Counted from the first letter of the stretch, positions 26,994-36,144 are shown. The stretch: DNA of 64,000 bases from Alphaproteobacteria bacterium (GCA_021325375.1 JAJPHG010000012.1:1-64000); one strand, 5' to 3'. Numbers and translations are program-made. The notes: a model not told the origin generated them from the sequence alone.

Positions 26994-28703
26994 TCACCCG
27001 AAGGTGAAGGAATAAACCTGCACGCCGGGGTCGAGGAACTCAATCGTGAAGATGCGGTCCGTCACCGTGCCGTCCTGGCGGATGAGCTGATAGAGCCTCT
27101 GCGTCGTCACCGTGCCCTCGCCGGCCGCGTTGGTATCGACGCCATGCGCGTCGCCCGGCGCGCGGCCGTCGAGCGTCATGCGGAAGCGCACTTGCGTCCT
27201 GCCGCCGGCGGGACCCAGCACCAGATGCAGGTCGCGGGCGTGGAAGCGGAACGCGATGCGGCCCGGCGCCTTGTTCAGCACCGTCATCTGCGGGCCGACG
27301 GTCCAGTCGCCGTCGAGGCTCCATTGATTGAGGTTGAGCGAAGCGGGCGCCTTGTAGTCCGACGGCTTGTCCTGGGCTACGTGGTCGTCGGCGAAATTGG
27401 CGCCGCGGTTGTATCCGACGTATGTCTCGGGCGAGAGCACGTCCATGGTCGGCGCGCGCTCGGAGCCTTGCGCGTCGGGGTTGACGATGCCGCCGGGGAC
27501 GTCCTTATAGCCGGCCTCGGCGAGCAGCTTCTGGATGATGCGCTCGGACTGGTCGTATTCGCCCTCGCCGAAATGATGCGCGCGGATGCGGCCCTGCGCA
27601 TCGACGAAATAATGCGCGGGCCAATATTCGTTGTTGAACGCCTGCCAGATCTTGAGATCGGCATCGAGCGCGATCGGGTACGTGATCTTCAGGTCGCGCA
27701 CCGCGCTGCGCACGTTGTCGGGGTCCTTCTCGAAGGCGAATTCCGGCGCGTGCACGCCGATCACGACGAGGCCGTGGTCCTTGTACTTCTCAGCCCAGGC
27801 GCGGACGTAAGGCAGCGAACGCAGGCAGTTGATGCAGGAATAGGTCCAGAAATCGACCAGCACGACCTTGCCGCGCAAGCTCTCGCGCGTCAGCGGGGCC
27901 GAGTTGATCCATAAGGTCGCGCCGTCGAGCGAGGGCATCGCGCCTTCGACCGGCAGATCGCTGCCTGCGACGCGCACGCTCTTCGCATGCGTTCCCGGCC
28001 GCACCGTGTCGATCAGGCCCTGCTCCAGGCGCGCGGTGTTGGTGAGCGACAGCCGCGTGAGGATGCCGGTATCCCAGCCCAGCGCGATGGCCACGACACC
28101 CAGCAGCACCGCGGCGCCCAGCGCGCGCCGGACCCATTCGCCCGCGCCCAGCGAGCGCTTCATCGCCGCGAAGACGCGCCCGCCGATGAGGAGCGCGACC
28201 GCGAGCGACGTCGCCGCGCCCGCCGCATAGGCCAGCAGCAGAAGGGTCGTCGACGCGCTCGCGCCCTTGATCGCCGCACCTGTCAGCAGCAGGCCCAGGA
28301 TCGGTCCCGCGCACGGCGCCCACAAAAGCCCCGTCGCGACGCCGAGCACGAAAGACGCGCCCACGCCGTGGCCTGCGTTGCTCGAAAGCCTGTCGCCAAG
28401 CGCGACCAGCGGTCGCGTCAAGCGGTCCGCAAGGCTGCGCGACAGCAAGGTCAGGCCGAAGAAGGCGAGCAGCACCAGCGCCGCGATGCGTCCGTACTGG
28501 TTGGCATGCACCGCCCATCCGCCGCCGATTGCGGCCAAGGTCGCCACCAGCGCGAAGGTCAGAGCCATGCCGAGCAGCAGCGGCAATCCGCTGCGGACGA
28601 AAGGCTGGTCGGCGCGCGCGAAGACGAAAGGCAGAACGGGGAGGATGCACGGGCTCAGGATCGTGAGCACGCCGCCCAGATAGGAGAGCAGGAAGAGGAT
28701 CAT
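26994..28703 (-). CDS. DipZ-like protein: CcdA membrane domain fused to thioredoxin and carrier domain
   Basis: 569 residues. The N-terminal CcdA/DsbD-type membrane region (residues about 1-235) shows LSPCILPVLPF and TGLLWAPCAGPILG with the two redox cysteines. A TlpA-like thioredoxin domain follows, with the active site CINC (C290-C293) in FWTYSCINCLRSLPYV. A C-terminal all-beta domain typical of DipZ completes the protein. Moves reducing power from the cytoplasm to periplasmic thiols. Distinct from the DsbB system encoded 2 kb away, which works in the oxidising direction. Confidence 0.9.
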   Translation of the reverse strand: MILFLLSYLGGVLTILSPCILPVLPFVFARADQPFVRSGLPLLLGMALTFALVATLAAIGGGWAVHANQYGRIAALVLLAFFGLTLLSRSLADRLTRPLVALGDRLSSNAGHGVGASFVLGVATGLLWAPCAGPILGLLLTGAAIKGASASTTLLLLAYAAGAATSLAVALLIGGRVFAAMKRSLGAGEWVRRALGAAVLLGVVAIALGWDTGILTRLSLTNTARLEQGLIDTVRPGTHAKSVRVAGSDLPVEGAMPSLDGATLWINSAPLTRESLRGKVVLVDFWTYSCINCLRSLPYVRAWAEKYKDHGLVVIGVHAPEFAFEKDPDNVRSAVRDLKITYPIALDADLKIWQAFNNEYWPAHYFVDAQGRIRAHHFGEGEYDQSERIIQKLLAEAGYKDVPGGIVNPDAQGSERAPTMDVLSPETYVGYNRGANFADDHVAQDKPSDYKAPASLNLNQWSLDGDWTVGPQMTVLNKAPGRIAFRFHARDLHLVLGPAGGRTQVRFRMTLDGRAPGDAHGVDTNAAGEGTVTTQRLYQLIRQDGTVTDRIFTIEFLDPGVQVYSFTFG

Positions 28704-28720
28704 ATGCCTCTATTCGCGCG

Positions 28721-29671
28721 TCAGGCGGGCGGGGTTACGGAGCCCGCGATCGCCTCGGCCTTGGCGAACAGCGCCGGATCGATGGTGAGGCCCACCGCGC
28801 CCGCGTTCTCGTCGAGCTGCGCGGGCCTGCTCGCGCCGACGATGGCGGAGGCGACATTGGGCTCGCGCAGCACCCAGGCGAGCGCGAACTGCGTCAGCGA
28901 ACATCCGGCTTCCGCCGCGATGGGCTTGAGCTTCTGCACCGCCTCCAGCACGTCGCGCTCCGTCCAGCGCTTGATGAAGCCGCTCATCGCGTCACTCGTT
29001 GCGCGGGTGTCCTTAGGCGGCGGCTGGCCGGGAAGGTATTTGCCGCTGAGCACGCCTTGCGCCAAGGGCGACCACACGATCTGCGAGATGCCGTTGGCGG
29101 CGCTGATCGGGATCACCTTCTTCTCGGGCCTTCTGTAGAGCAGCGAATATTGCGGCTGGCTGGAGACGAAATGCTCCACGCCCTTCATCGCGATCGAGGC
29201 CTCGATCTCGCCGGGCGCCCATTCCGAGAAGCCCAGCCAGCGTACTTTTCCGCTTTTGACCGCGCGGGTGAGCGCTTCCATCGTCTCTTCCAGCGGCGTG
29301 TTCGGGTCGTAGCGGTGGCACTGATAGAGGTCGACGAAATCGGTGCGCAGGCGTTTCAACGAGTCGTCGAGTTGCTTTTCGATCTGCGCGCGCGAAAGCC
29401 CTTGATTGCCGCCGCCCATGTCGCCGAAGACCTTGGTCGCCAGGATGTAGCTGTCGCGCTTGCGGCTCGCGAGCGCCTCGCCCAGCACGGTCTCCGCCGC
29501 GCCGCGTCCATAGACGTTCGCCGTATCGATGAAATTGATGCCGAGCTCGAACGAGCGGTCGATGCAGGCCAGCGCCTTCTCCTTCTCGACGCCCACACCA
29601 TAGGTGAGCCACGACCCGAGCGAGATCTCCGACACGTGCAGATCGCTGGCGCCAAGCTTGCGGTATTTCAT
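28721..29671 (-). CDS. Aldo/keto reductase (Kv-beta/YajO-like)
   Basis: 316-residue NADPH-dependent oxidoreductase with the catalytic set Asp (FIDTANVYG), Tyr (same motif), Lys (ILATKVFG) and His (LYQCHRYDP). The cofactor-binding end is AIVGASRPAQLDENAGA. The Kv-beta-like signature GFSEWAPGEI is present. Substrate unknown. The ATG at 29671 has AGGAA seven bases upstream; an earlier in-frame ATG adds nine residues without a better site. The 215 bases to the next gene show no feature I can name. Confidence 0.88.
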   Translation of the reverse strand: MKYRKLGASDLHVSEISLGSWLTYGVGVEKEKALACIDRSFELGINFIDTANVYGRGAAETVLGEALASRKRDSYILATKVFGDMGGGNQGLSRAQIEKQLDDSLKRLRTDFVDLYQCHRYDPNTPLEETMEALTRAVKSGKVRWLGFSEWAPGEIEASIAMKGVEHFVSSQPQYSLLYRRPEKKVIPISAANGISQIVWSPLAQGVLSGKYLPGQPPPKDTRATSDAMSGFIKRWTERDVLEAVQKLKPIAAEAGCSLTQFALAWVLREPNVASAIVGASRPAQLDENAGAVGLTIDPALFAKAEAIAGSVTPPA

Positions 29672-29886
29672 TGGGGATTCCTGACGTTGGATGGTCAATC
29701 TTCAACATCGGCACGGGCTGTTCAAGACCTACTCAGGGATTGGGTCGCTGCTCTGCAGTGCGAGAAACTCAAACTCGGCTCTTCCCTAGGGCGGTGCGGC
29801 TCGCGTTGAGCTTTGGAGTTGGCACTGTGACCGCTGGTGGGTTGTGTTAGCCTTGCGATGGTTTCCGTCACAAGCGCGTCAAGAAA

Positions 29887-30696
29887 ATGCCCAAAAAACA
29901 GTCAAACTCAATTGAAATTCGTGGATCCGCGGAACTATCGGTAGAGCAGATGCGCCGGGCTATCAGTCGCCTTGAGCGTCGGCTCGTGGAACTCAAGGGC
30001 CCCAAGTTATCGAATATATCAAATAGCGACGATCCCACGCTTGCTGCCATGCAGGCAGCAATCAAACAGACACTCGAGTCTTCATTCGGCATTGGAACGA
30101 CCGAGTATGAGACATACAAGGACGCCTGTAAGTTGAATCAAACTGGCTGGGGAGACGTCACTACCGACCGCCTAGGCAACGTCCATTCCAATGTCGCCGC
30201 TGGTATTGCTCGTGGCCGGGATCGAGCGATCGCGCTCCTAGAACAAGCCGTACGTTCGCTGACGGAAGAGCTTGCCGATTGCGATGAAGGAGCGCGCCAG
30301 CGACCGCTAAGGGCGTACGACGGCCTCGATCTTCATCCTGAAATCGCTCGCGCAGCAAGCGGTCTCTATCGCGACGGCCACTATGCCAATGCCATCGAAA
30401 ACGCAGTCAAGGCACTCAACTCTCTCGTTCGATTGCGCAGTGGCCGCGATGACTTGGATGGAACATCATTGATGGAGACGGTTTTTTCCCCGAAAGGTCC
30501 AATTCTGAAATTCAACGAAATGTCAGATCAGTCCGATCGTGACGAACAAAAGGGTTTCATGATGATGTTCAGTGGGGCCGTTTCGGGGTTGCGCAACCCC
30601 CGCGCTCATAAGCTTATACAGGACGATCCTGAGCGTGCGCTTGAGTTTATCGCTTACATAAGCTTGCTGGCTAAACTTCTAGACAGCAGCAAGTAG
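29887..30696 (+). CDS. TIGR02391-type protein (accessory, function unknown)
   Basis: 269 residues. The C-terminal half matches the TIGR02391 pattern: LHPEIARAASGLYRDGHYANAIENAVKALN, DGTSLM, and DEQKGFMMMFSGAVSGLRNPRAHK, with a conserved acid-plus-RNPxAH element. The N-terminal half is a coiled-coil-like helical region (VEQMRRAISRLERRLVEL). GC content and codon use are clearly lower in GC than surroundings, suggesting transfer. Such proteins occur in variable and defence-linked loci, but no partner gene is evident here. Confidence 0.75.
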   Translation: MPKKQSNSIEIRGSAELSVEQMRRAISRLERRLVELKGPKLSNISNSDDPTLAAMQAAIKQTLESSFGIGTTEYETYKDACKLNQTGWGDVTTDRLGNVHSNVAAGIARGRDRAIALLEQAVRSLTEELADCDEGARQRPLRAYDGLDLHPEIARAASGLYRDGHYANAIENAVKALNSLVRLRSGRDDLDGTSLMETVFSPKGPILKFNEMSDQSDRDEQKGFMMMFSGAVSGLRNPRAHKLIQDDPERALEFIAYISLLAKLLDSSK

Positions 30697-30732
30697 TTTC
30701 AGACTGCAATGATTTTTGTCGTCGCAAAGCTT

Positions 30733-30830
30733 CTAAGGCTCCAGTTAGCTTTCCCAGTAGAGATAGTCGGCCCAGGAATCGTGCAGGTAGTTGGGCAGGA
30801 AGCGCCCCCATTATCGCGCAGCTCGTTGAC
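30733..30830 (-). pseudogene. Duplicated, decayed 3' tail of the HNH endonuclease gene
   Basis: Matches 32382-32480, the last 99 bases of the intact HNH gene, at high identity (most positions), with one base missing near 30810 that breaks the frame. Both copies end at a TAG stop, and similarity ends there. The stretch CAGTAGAGATAGTCGGCCCA is identical in both. It lies between the TIGR02391 gene and chrA, so chrA is bracketed by the intact gene and this remnant. The rest of 30697-30959 shows no gene. Confidence 0.88.
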
Positions 30831-30959
30831 GCTGGCGCCGGTCCAAGGCCGTGTTGACAAATCCCGGCCCGGACCGCACGTTTCGAGCATGGGGACCGCG
30901 ATCCCCCATTCAGGCTCCGGCCCAAGCGTCGCGTCCTTGAAGCTTGTGAGGGACGCAAC

Positions 30960-32372
30960 ATGGCCGCCGATACCACCTCTCCCGACGATTCATCGGTCTC
31001 GTGGCGCGAGGCTTTCGCGACATGGGCCCGTATCGCAGCGCTTTCCTTCGGCGGCCCGGCCGGACAGATCGCGGTGATGCACCGCATCCTGGTCGAGGAG
31101 AAGCGCTGGATCGGCGAGACGCGGTTCCTGCACGCGCTCAACTACTGCATGCTGCTTCCGGGCCCCGAGGCGCACGAGCTTGCGATCTATATCGGCTGGC
31201 TCATGCACCGCGTCCGCGGCGGCCTGCTTGCCGGCATCCTGTTCGTGCTGCCGGGCCTGATCTCGCTCAGCATCCTCAGCACGATCTATGCCGTCTTCGG
31301 GCAAATCGGCATCGTCCAGGCGCTGTTCTTCGGCCTGAAGGCCGCCGTGCTGGCGGTCGTGCTCGAAGCCGTGCTGCGGGTCGGCAGGCGTGCGCTCAAG
31401 AGCAACGGTCTCTTCGCCATCGCCGCGCTCGCCTTTGTCGGCATTTTCTTTTTCGCTTTGCCGTTCCCGCTCATCATCCTGCTCGCGGCGCTGACCGGCT
31501 ATGTCGGCAGCGCGGCGGGCCTGACCTGGTTCAAAAGCACGGGACACGGAGCGGCTCAGGCGGGCACGCAACCGTCCCTTATTGACGCCGCGTTCGCGCA
31601 GGGCGTGCCTGAGCATGTGCGGCCCTCCATGTGGCGCTTCATCCGCACGGTCGTGGTCGGCTGCATCGTCTGGCTGGGGCCGCTCGCGGCGCTCCTCGTT
31701 CTGGCAGGCCCGCAGAACGTCTTCACCGCCATCGCGCTCTTCAACAGCAAGATGGCGGTCGTCACCTTCGGCGGCGCCTATGCCGTGCTCGCCTACATGG
31801 CGCAGCAGGCGGTCGAGAAATACCATTGGCTCAAGCCTGGCGAGATGCTGGTAGGTCTGGGCTTCGCCGAAACGACGCCGGGGCCGCTGATTTCGGTGGT
31901 GCAGTTCGTGGGCTTCATGGCCGCGTACCGCCACGCCGGATCGCTCCCGCCGCTCGAAGCCGGACTCATCGGCGGCTTCCTCGCGATGTGGGCGACCTTC
32001 GTGCCGCCCTTCCTCTGGATATTCGCCGGCGGGCCCTACATCGAGGCGCTGATCGGCAACAAATCGCTGAACGCGGCCTTGTCCGCGATCACCGCCGCCG
32101 TGGTCGGCGTGATCCTGAACCTCGCCGTTTGGTTCTTCCTGCACACGGTCTTCGGCAAGGTAGACGAACTGCACGGCTTCGGCCTCTCGCTGGCGCTGCC
32201 GGTACCGGCGAGCATCCGCTGGCCGACGCTGATCCTCGCGCTCGCCGCCATCGTCGCCATCTTCCGTTTCAAGGCGGGCATGATCCCGACCTTCGCCGCC
32301 TGTTCGGCGGCGGGCATCGCGTACTACCTCATCATGGGTTTCCTGGGGCTGGGCAACCTCGTGCAGCTCTAG
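30960..32372 (+). CDS. chrA: Chromate transporter family protein, two-domain form
   Basis: 470 residues with two homologous CHR membrane halves. The first half has SFGGPAGQIAVMHRILVEEKRWI and LNYCMLLPGPEAHELAIYIGW. The second has TFGGAYAVLAYMAQQAVEKYHWL and GFAETTPGPLISVVQFVGFMAA. ChrA exports chromate, often with proton coupling. Ribosome site GAGGGA lies seven bases before the ATG. Convergent with the HNH gene nine bases away and flanked on the other side by a copy of that gene's tail, which marks it as inserted cargo. No chrB regulator is present. Confidence 0.93.
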   Translation: MAADTTSPDDSSVSWREAFATWARIAALSFGGPAGQIAVMHRILVEEKRWIGETRFLHALNYCMLLPGPEAHELAIYIGWLMHRVRGGLLAGILFVLPGLISLSILSTIYAVFGQIGIVQALFFGLKAAVLAVVLEAVLRVGRRALKSNGLFAIAALAFVGIFFFALPFPLIILLAALTGYVGSAAGLTWFKSTGHGAAQAGTQPSLIDAAFAQGVPEHVRPSMWRFIRTVVVGCIVWLGPLAALLVLAGPQNVFTAIALFNSKMAVVTFGGAYAVLAYMAQQAVEKYHWLKPGEMLVGLGFAETTPGPLISVVQFVGFMAAYRHAGSLPPLEAGLIGGFLAMWATFVPPFLWIFAGGPYIEALIGNKSLNAALSAITAAVVGVILNLAVWFFLHTVFGKVDELHGFGLSLALPVPASIRWPTLILALAAIVAIFRFKAGMIPTFAACSAAGIAYYLIMGFLGLGNLVQL

Positions 32373-32381
32373 CCGAAATGC

Positions 32382-32942
32382 CTAAGGCTCCAGCTCGCTG
32401 TCCCAGTAGAGATAGTCGGCCCAGGAATCGTGCAGGTAGTTGGGCGGGAAGCGGCGGCCGTGGTCGCGCAGCTCGTTGACGGTGGGCCTGTGCGGACGGA
32501 TGCGCGGATGCATCTTGGTCTGGTGCGGCAGCCGGCCGCCTTTGAGCAGGTTGCAGGGCGCGCACGCCGTGACGACGTTCTCCCACGTCGTGCGTCCGCC
32601 GCGCGAGCGCGGGATGACATGGTCGAAGGTCAGGTCCTGCGCATAGCCGCAATACTGGCACTCGAAGCGGTCACGCAGGAACAGGTTGAACCGCGTGAAG
32701 GCGGGGTTGCGCGCGGGCCTGACGTAAGTCTTGAGCGAGACGACCGAGGGCAGCTTCATCGCGAAGCTCGGCGAATGGATGACGCGGTCGTATTCTTCCA
32801 GGATGTGCACCCGCTCCAGGAACACGGCCTTGATCGTGTCCTGCCAGGACCACAGGGACAACGGGAAATAGCTGAGCGGCCGGTGGTCGGCGTTCAGCAC
32901 AAGCGCCGGGCAATTGTCGGGCAGTCGCGCGGCGGCTAACAC
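32382..32942 (-). CDS. HNH endonuclease
   Basis: 186 residues with a zinc-bound HNH domain: C95/C98 (FECQYCG), DH at 107-108 (FDHVIPRSRGG), N122 and C127/C130 (TACAPCN). Widespread in alphaproteobacteria as a stand-alone gene of unclear physiological role, not part of a recognisable restriction system. GTG start. The C-terminal segment VNELRDHGRRFPPNYLHDSW is the part duplicated at 30733-30830. Confidence 0.9.
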   Translation of the reverse strand: MLAAARLPDNCPALVLNADHRPLSYFPLSLWSWQDTIKAVFLERVHILEEYDRVIHSPSFAMKLPSVVSLKTYVRPARNPAFTRFNLFLRDRFECQYCGYAQDLTFDHVIPRSRGGRTTWENVVTACAPCNLLKGGRLPHQTKMHPRIRPHRPTVNELRDHGRRFPPNYLHDSWADYLYWDSELEP

Positions 32943-33031
32943 GGCGGAACTCCTTGGAAGACGCCTCTCCTTCTTTGCTCGGCGCGAACTTTATGGCGGC
33001 GCCCCGGTTCTGCCAAGCGGTGGCCGAAAGC

Positions 33032-33745
33032 TTAGGCGATTCGCTGTGACATTTGCGCGACCGGGCACATGATTTCGCCTGTCGGCCGGCGCAGAAGCCC
33101 GCGGAATGCCAGGGTCAGATGCGTCGCCGCCAGCGCCATTCCCGCCTCGTCGATCGAGTGCCCCACGCCCGGCGAGACGTGCCATTGGACACTCGCTCCC
33201 GCAGCCCCCAGCGTCGCCGCCGCATCGAACAGCGCGCCGGCCGGGATCATCGGATCGGCATCGCCATGGACCAGAAGGATGGGCGGCGCGTTGGGGCCGA
33301 GCATGGGCGGTGCTCCCGCCAGCATCCCCGAAAACCCCACGATGCAGGCAGGCTTGGCCGCGCGGCGCAATCCCACATGCAGCGACATCATCGTGCCCTG
33401 GCTGAAGCCCACCAGCGCCAGCCGGTCGTCGGAGAGTCCCAGCCGCTTGAGCTCTGCGTCGAGGAAAGTGTTCAGCGATTGCGCCGCGCTCTCCACGCCG
33501 CGCGCCATCTCGTGCGGGTCGAGGCGCGAGATGGGGAACCACTGATAGCCCATCGGGGCACCCGCGCAGGGCTCCGGCGCATTGGGCGCCGCGAACGCGA
33601 CCGTCGGCAGCAACCTCTGCCACATGGGCGCGAGCCCGATCAGGTCCTTGCCGTCCGCGCCATAGCCGTGCAGCAGGACGACCAGATGCGTGGCGCTGCC
33701 GCGGGCGGGCGGAAGGCGCGGACCGGCGAGTGCGCGGATCGCCAT
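33032..33745 (-). CDS. Phospholipase/carboxylesterase family alpha/beta hydrolase
   Basis: 237 residues. LLHGYGADGKDL gives the oxyanion region. The nucleophile is S115 in GFSQG, the likely acid D164 in HGDADPMIP, and the histidine H196 in PGVGHSID, matching the YpfH/LYPLA group. Starts by overlapping the alkA stop (ATGA), so the two are coupled. Substrate unassigned. Confidence 0.87.
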   Translation of the reverse strand: MAIRALAGPRLPPARGSATHLVVLLHGYGADGKDLIGLAPMWQRLLPTVAFAAPNAPEPCAGAPMGYQWFPISRLDPHEMARGVESAAQSLNTFLDAELKRLGLSDDRLALVGFSQGTMMSLHVGLRRAAKPACIVGFSGMLAGAPPMLGPNAPPILLVHGDADPMIPAGALFDAAATLGAAGASVQWHVSPGVGHSIDEAGMALAATHLTLAFRGLLRRPTGEIMCPVAQMSQRIA

Positions 33746-34446
33746 CAGCCTGCCTTCGCTTTCTTCCCGGCCTTCGCGACCGCCTTGCGCGCGGCTTCGG
33801 CTTGCCGCTTCTCCTTGCGGATCAGGTCCTCGTGGATCCAGAACATGCGCGCCGCCACCGTGCGCCACGGGCGCCAGGGCTTGGAGAGCTTCTCCATCTG
33901 CTTCTCGTTCGGGCGCTTGCGCAGGTTCAGCGCGCGATGGATCGCGGCCTGCAGCCCGACATCTCCCACCGGCCAGATGTCGGCGCGGCCGAGCGAGGCC
34001 ATCAGATAGATGTCCGCCGTCCACGGTCCGATGCCTTTCACCGCGGTCAGGTGCGCGCGCGCGTCGTCGTCCGGCATCGCGCGCACGCGTTCCAGGTCGA
34101 GCGTGCCGTCCTGGATGGCCAGGGCGATGGATCTCATGTGCTTCTGCTTGGGCGCCGACAGCCCGCAGGCGCGCAAGGTCTCGGGCGCCGTGGCCAGAAG
34201 CTCGGCCGGCGCGAAAGGTACGACCTTCTCCTTCACCCTGCCGAAGATCGTGTCGGCGGCGGCCACTGAAAGCTGCTGGCTGACCACGATGGAGACCAGC
34301 GCCTCGAACCCTTCCTCGCGGCGCGATCGGAAAGGAAGCTCGCCCGCGCGCTTCATCACCGGGTGCAGCCGCTTGTCGGCGGCAAGCAGATGCGCGACGG
34401 CTTGGCCTAGATGCGCTTTGGTTGCGATGCGGGACGGTTTCGGCAT
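33745..34446 (-). CDS. DNA-3-methyladenine glycosylase II (AlkA-type)
   Basis: 233 residues. Helix-hairpin-helix-Gly/Pro-Asp glycosylase: LTAVKGIGPWTADIYLMASLGRADIWPVGD contains the hairpin, the base-flipping region and the catalytic Asp. FEALVSIVVSQQLS fits the upstream helix. Removes alkylated bases. No Ada-like regulator domain is fused. The ATG at 34446 is preferred; a TTG ten codons upstream would abut the divergent gluQRS start. A Lys/Ala-rich tail ends the protein. Confidence 0.9.
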   Translation of the reverse strand: MPKPSRIATKAHLGQAVAHLLAADKRLHPVMKRAGELPFRSRREEGFEALVSIVVSQQLSVAAADTIFGRVKEKVVPFAPAELLATAPETLRACGLSAPKQKHMRSIALAIQDGTLDLERVRAMPDDDARAHLTAVKGIGPWTADIYLMASLGRADIWPVGDVGLQAAIHRALNLRKRPNEKQMEKLSKPWRPWRTVAARMFWIHEDLIRKEKRQAEAARKAVAKAGKKAKAG

Positions 34447-34475
34447 GGGCTGCTTGTGTGCGAGATTCCCCTTCA

Positions 34476-35264
34476 ATGATTGTCACGCGCTTCGCGCCAA
34501 GTCCAACCGGCTTCCTGCATCTGGGCCATGCCTATGCGGCACTGGTCGCGCGCGAAGCGGGCGAGCGCTTTCTTTTGCGCATCGAGGATATCGACACCGG
34601 CCGCGCGCGCGGCGAATTCGAGGCTGCGATCTTCGAGGACCTGGCCTGGCTCGGCCTCGATTGGGAGGCGCCAGTGCTGCGCCAGTCTGAACGGTCGGCG
34701 GCGTATGCCGAAACGCTGGGCCGTCTCGATGCGATGGGGCTTGTCTACCCCTGTTTCTGCACCCGCAAGGACATCGCGGCGGCGGGCGGCGCGCCGCATG
34801 GCGATGAAGGCCCGCTCTATCCCGGCACCTGCCGCGGCGTTCAGCGCGCACGCACGGGCTCCTACGCGCTGCGTCTGGATGCGGCGAAGGCGGCAGCGAT
34901 GACGGGGCCGCTTGAATTCTTCGAACACGGACGGACGGTCGCGGTCGATCCTTTACGGCTCGGCGACGTCGTGCTGGCGCGCAAGGAGATGCCCGCCGCC
35001 TATCATCTCGCCGTCGTGGTCGACGATGCGTTCCAGGGCGTCACGCTCGTCACGCGCGGCGAAGACCTTCTGCCCGCGACGCATGTCCAGCGCTTGTTGC
35101 AAGCCTTGCTCGATCTGCCCGCGCCCGCCTATGCGCATCACAAGCTGATCCTGGACGCGCAGGGCCGCAAATTCTCGAAGCGTGATGCATCGGTGACGTT
35201 ACGGGAGCTGCGCGCGAAAGGCGTGTCGCCGGCCGCCATTCGCGCGCAGTTGGAATCTCCGTGA
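34476..35264 (+). CDS. gluQRS: Glutamyl-Q tRNA(Asp) synthetase
   Basis: 262-residue truncated GluRS paralogue that glutamylates queuosine in tRNA-Asp. HIGH equivalent HLGH at residues 15-18 (APSPTGFLHLGHAYAAL), a zinc-type pair CFC...C in YPCFCTRKDI and YPGTCRG, and KFSKRD (KMSKS) near residue 232 are present. No anticodon-binding domain, as expected. The ATG at 34476 gives MIVTRFAPSPTG. Confidence 0.93.
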   Translation: MIVTRFAPSPTGFLHLGHAYAALVAREAGERFLLRIEDIDTGRARGEFEAAIFEDLAWLGLDWEAPVLRQSERSAAYAETLGRLDAMGLVYPCFCTRKDIAAAGGAPHGDEGPLYPGTCRGVQRARTGSYALRLDAAKAAAMTGPLEFFEHGRTVAVDPLRLGDVVLARKEMPAAYHLAVVVDDAFQGVTLVTRGEDLLPATHVQRLLQALLDLPAPAYAHHKLILDAQGRKFSKRDASVTLRELRAKGVSPAAIRAQLESP

Positions 35265-35265
35265 G

Positions 35266-36144
35266 CTACTGCGCCAAAAACGCATCCAGCGCGGCGTCGA
35301 ACTTGGCGGGCTGGTCGAGCATGATGAAATGCAGCGACGGCGCGATCTCGATGACCTTCACGGCGGGCGCAGCCGCATAGACGCTCTTGTACATCTGGTC
35401 GCTCACGCCGGGGGGCGAACCGAGCGTGGAATAGTCCGGATGCAGAAGCACGATCGGCGTGGTCAGCTTCGCAAGGCCCGGACGCAGGTCCAGCGTCATG
35501 TCGTCGGCGATCGCGTTGGCGACGACGCCTCTGTCGCTCGCCGCCGACCAGCCTTTGATCATCGCGAGGTCTGTCGGCGCGGTCGCCATGCTGCGCATCA
35601 TCTGGTCGCGCTGCGCATCGCTCATCTGGTCCTTGCCGGCGCGCACCTGCTCGGCCATGGGCTTGACGGAATCGACGGTCGCGGCCGGCCCCATCATCAG
35701 CGTCGCGAAGAACGGCAGCGCGTCCACCAGCATCGCCTTCTTCAGGTGCTCGGGATGACGTTCGCCCAGATACAGCGTCATCGTGCCGCCGAGCGAATGG
35801 CCGATGACGGTCGCCGGCGTCAGATGCTGCTCGACGAGATAGGCGTCGATCGCCTCCGCCGTCGGCACCACCACCGCGCCGCCGGCATTGCCGCGCGCGC
35901 TCTCGCCCGCGAAGCCCGCGACCTGGATCAGGTGCACGCGATAATGTGCCTTCAGCCGTTCTGCCGTCGCTTTCCACGTGTCGCGCGAGGAGGCGAGGCC
36001 TGGGATGAAGATGAGGTCGGGGCCTTGGCCCACGATCTCGTCGCTGAAGCGCTCGCGCACCACCGTCGTGTCGGCATGGGCAAGGCAAGGCGCGATCAAT
36101 GCGGCGGCGACGAGGAAGCCGAGCGCGAGGTTCTTGAGCGTCAT
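35266..36144 (-). CDS. Secreted alpha/beta hydrolase
   Basis: 292 residues. Signal peptide MTLKNLALGFLVAAALIAPCLAHA, then an alpha/beta hydrolase fold with FIPGLASSRDTW (oxyanion), nucleophile in GHSLGGTM near residue 120, and the likely His in SLHFIMLDQP. Predicted periplasmic; substrate unknown. The ATG at 36144 has GGAG eight bases upstream. Downstream of the DUF2306/winged-helix genes on the same strand, so possibly in that operon. Confidence 0.82.
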   Translation of the reverse strand: MTLKNLALGFLVAAALIAPCLAHADTTVVRERFSDEIVGQGPDLIFIPGLASSRDTWKATAERLKAHYRVHLIQVAGFAGESARGNAGGAVVVPTAEAIDAYLVEQHLTPATVIGHSLGGTMTLYLGERHPEHLKKAMLVDALPFFATLMMGPAATVDSVKPMAEQVRAGKDQMSDAQRDQMMRSMATAPTDLAMIKGWSAASDRGVVANAIADDMTLDLRPGLAKLTTPIVLLHPDYSTLGSPPGVSDQMYKSVYAAAPAVKVIEIAPSLHFIMLDQPAKFDAALDAFLAQ

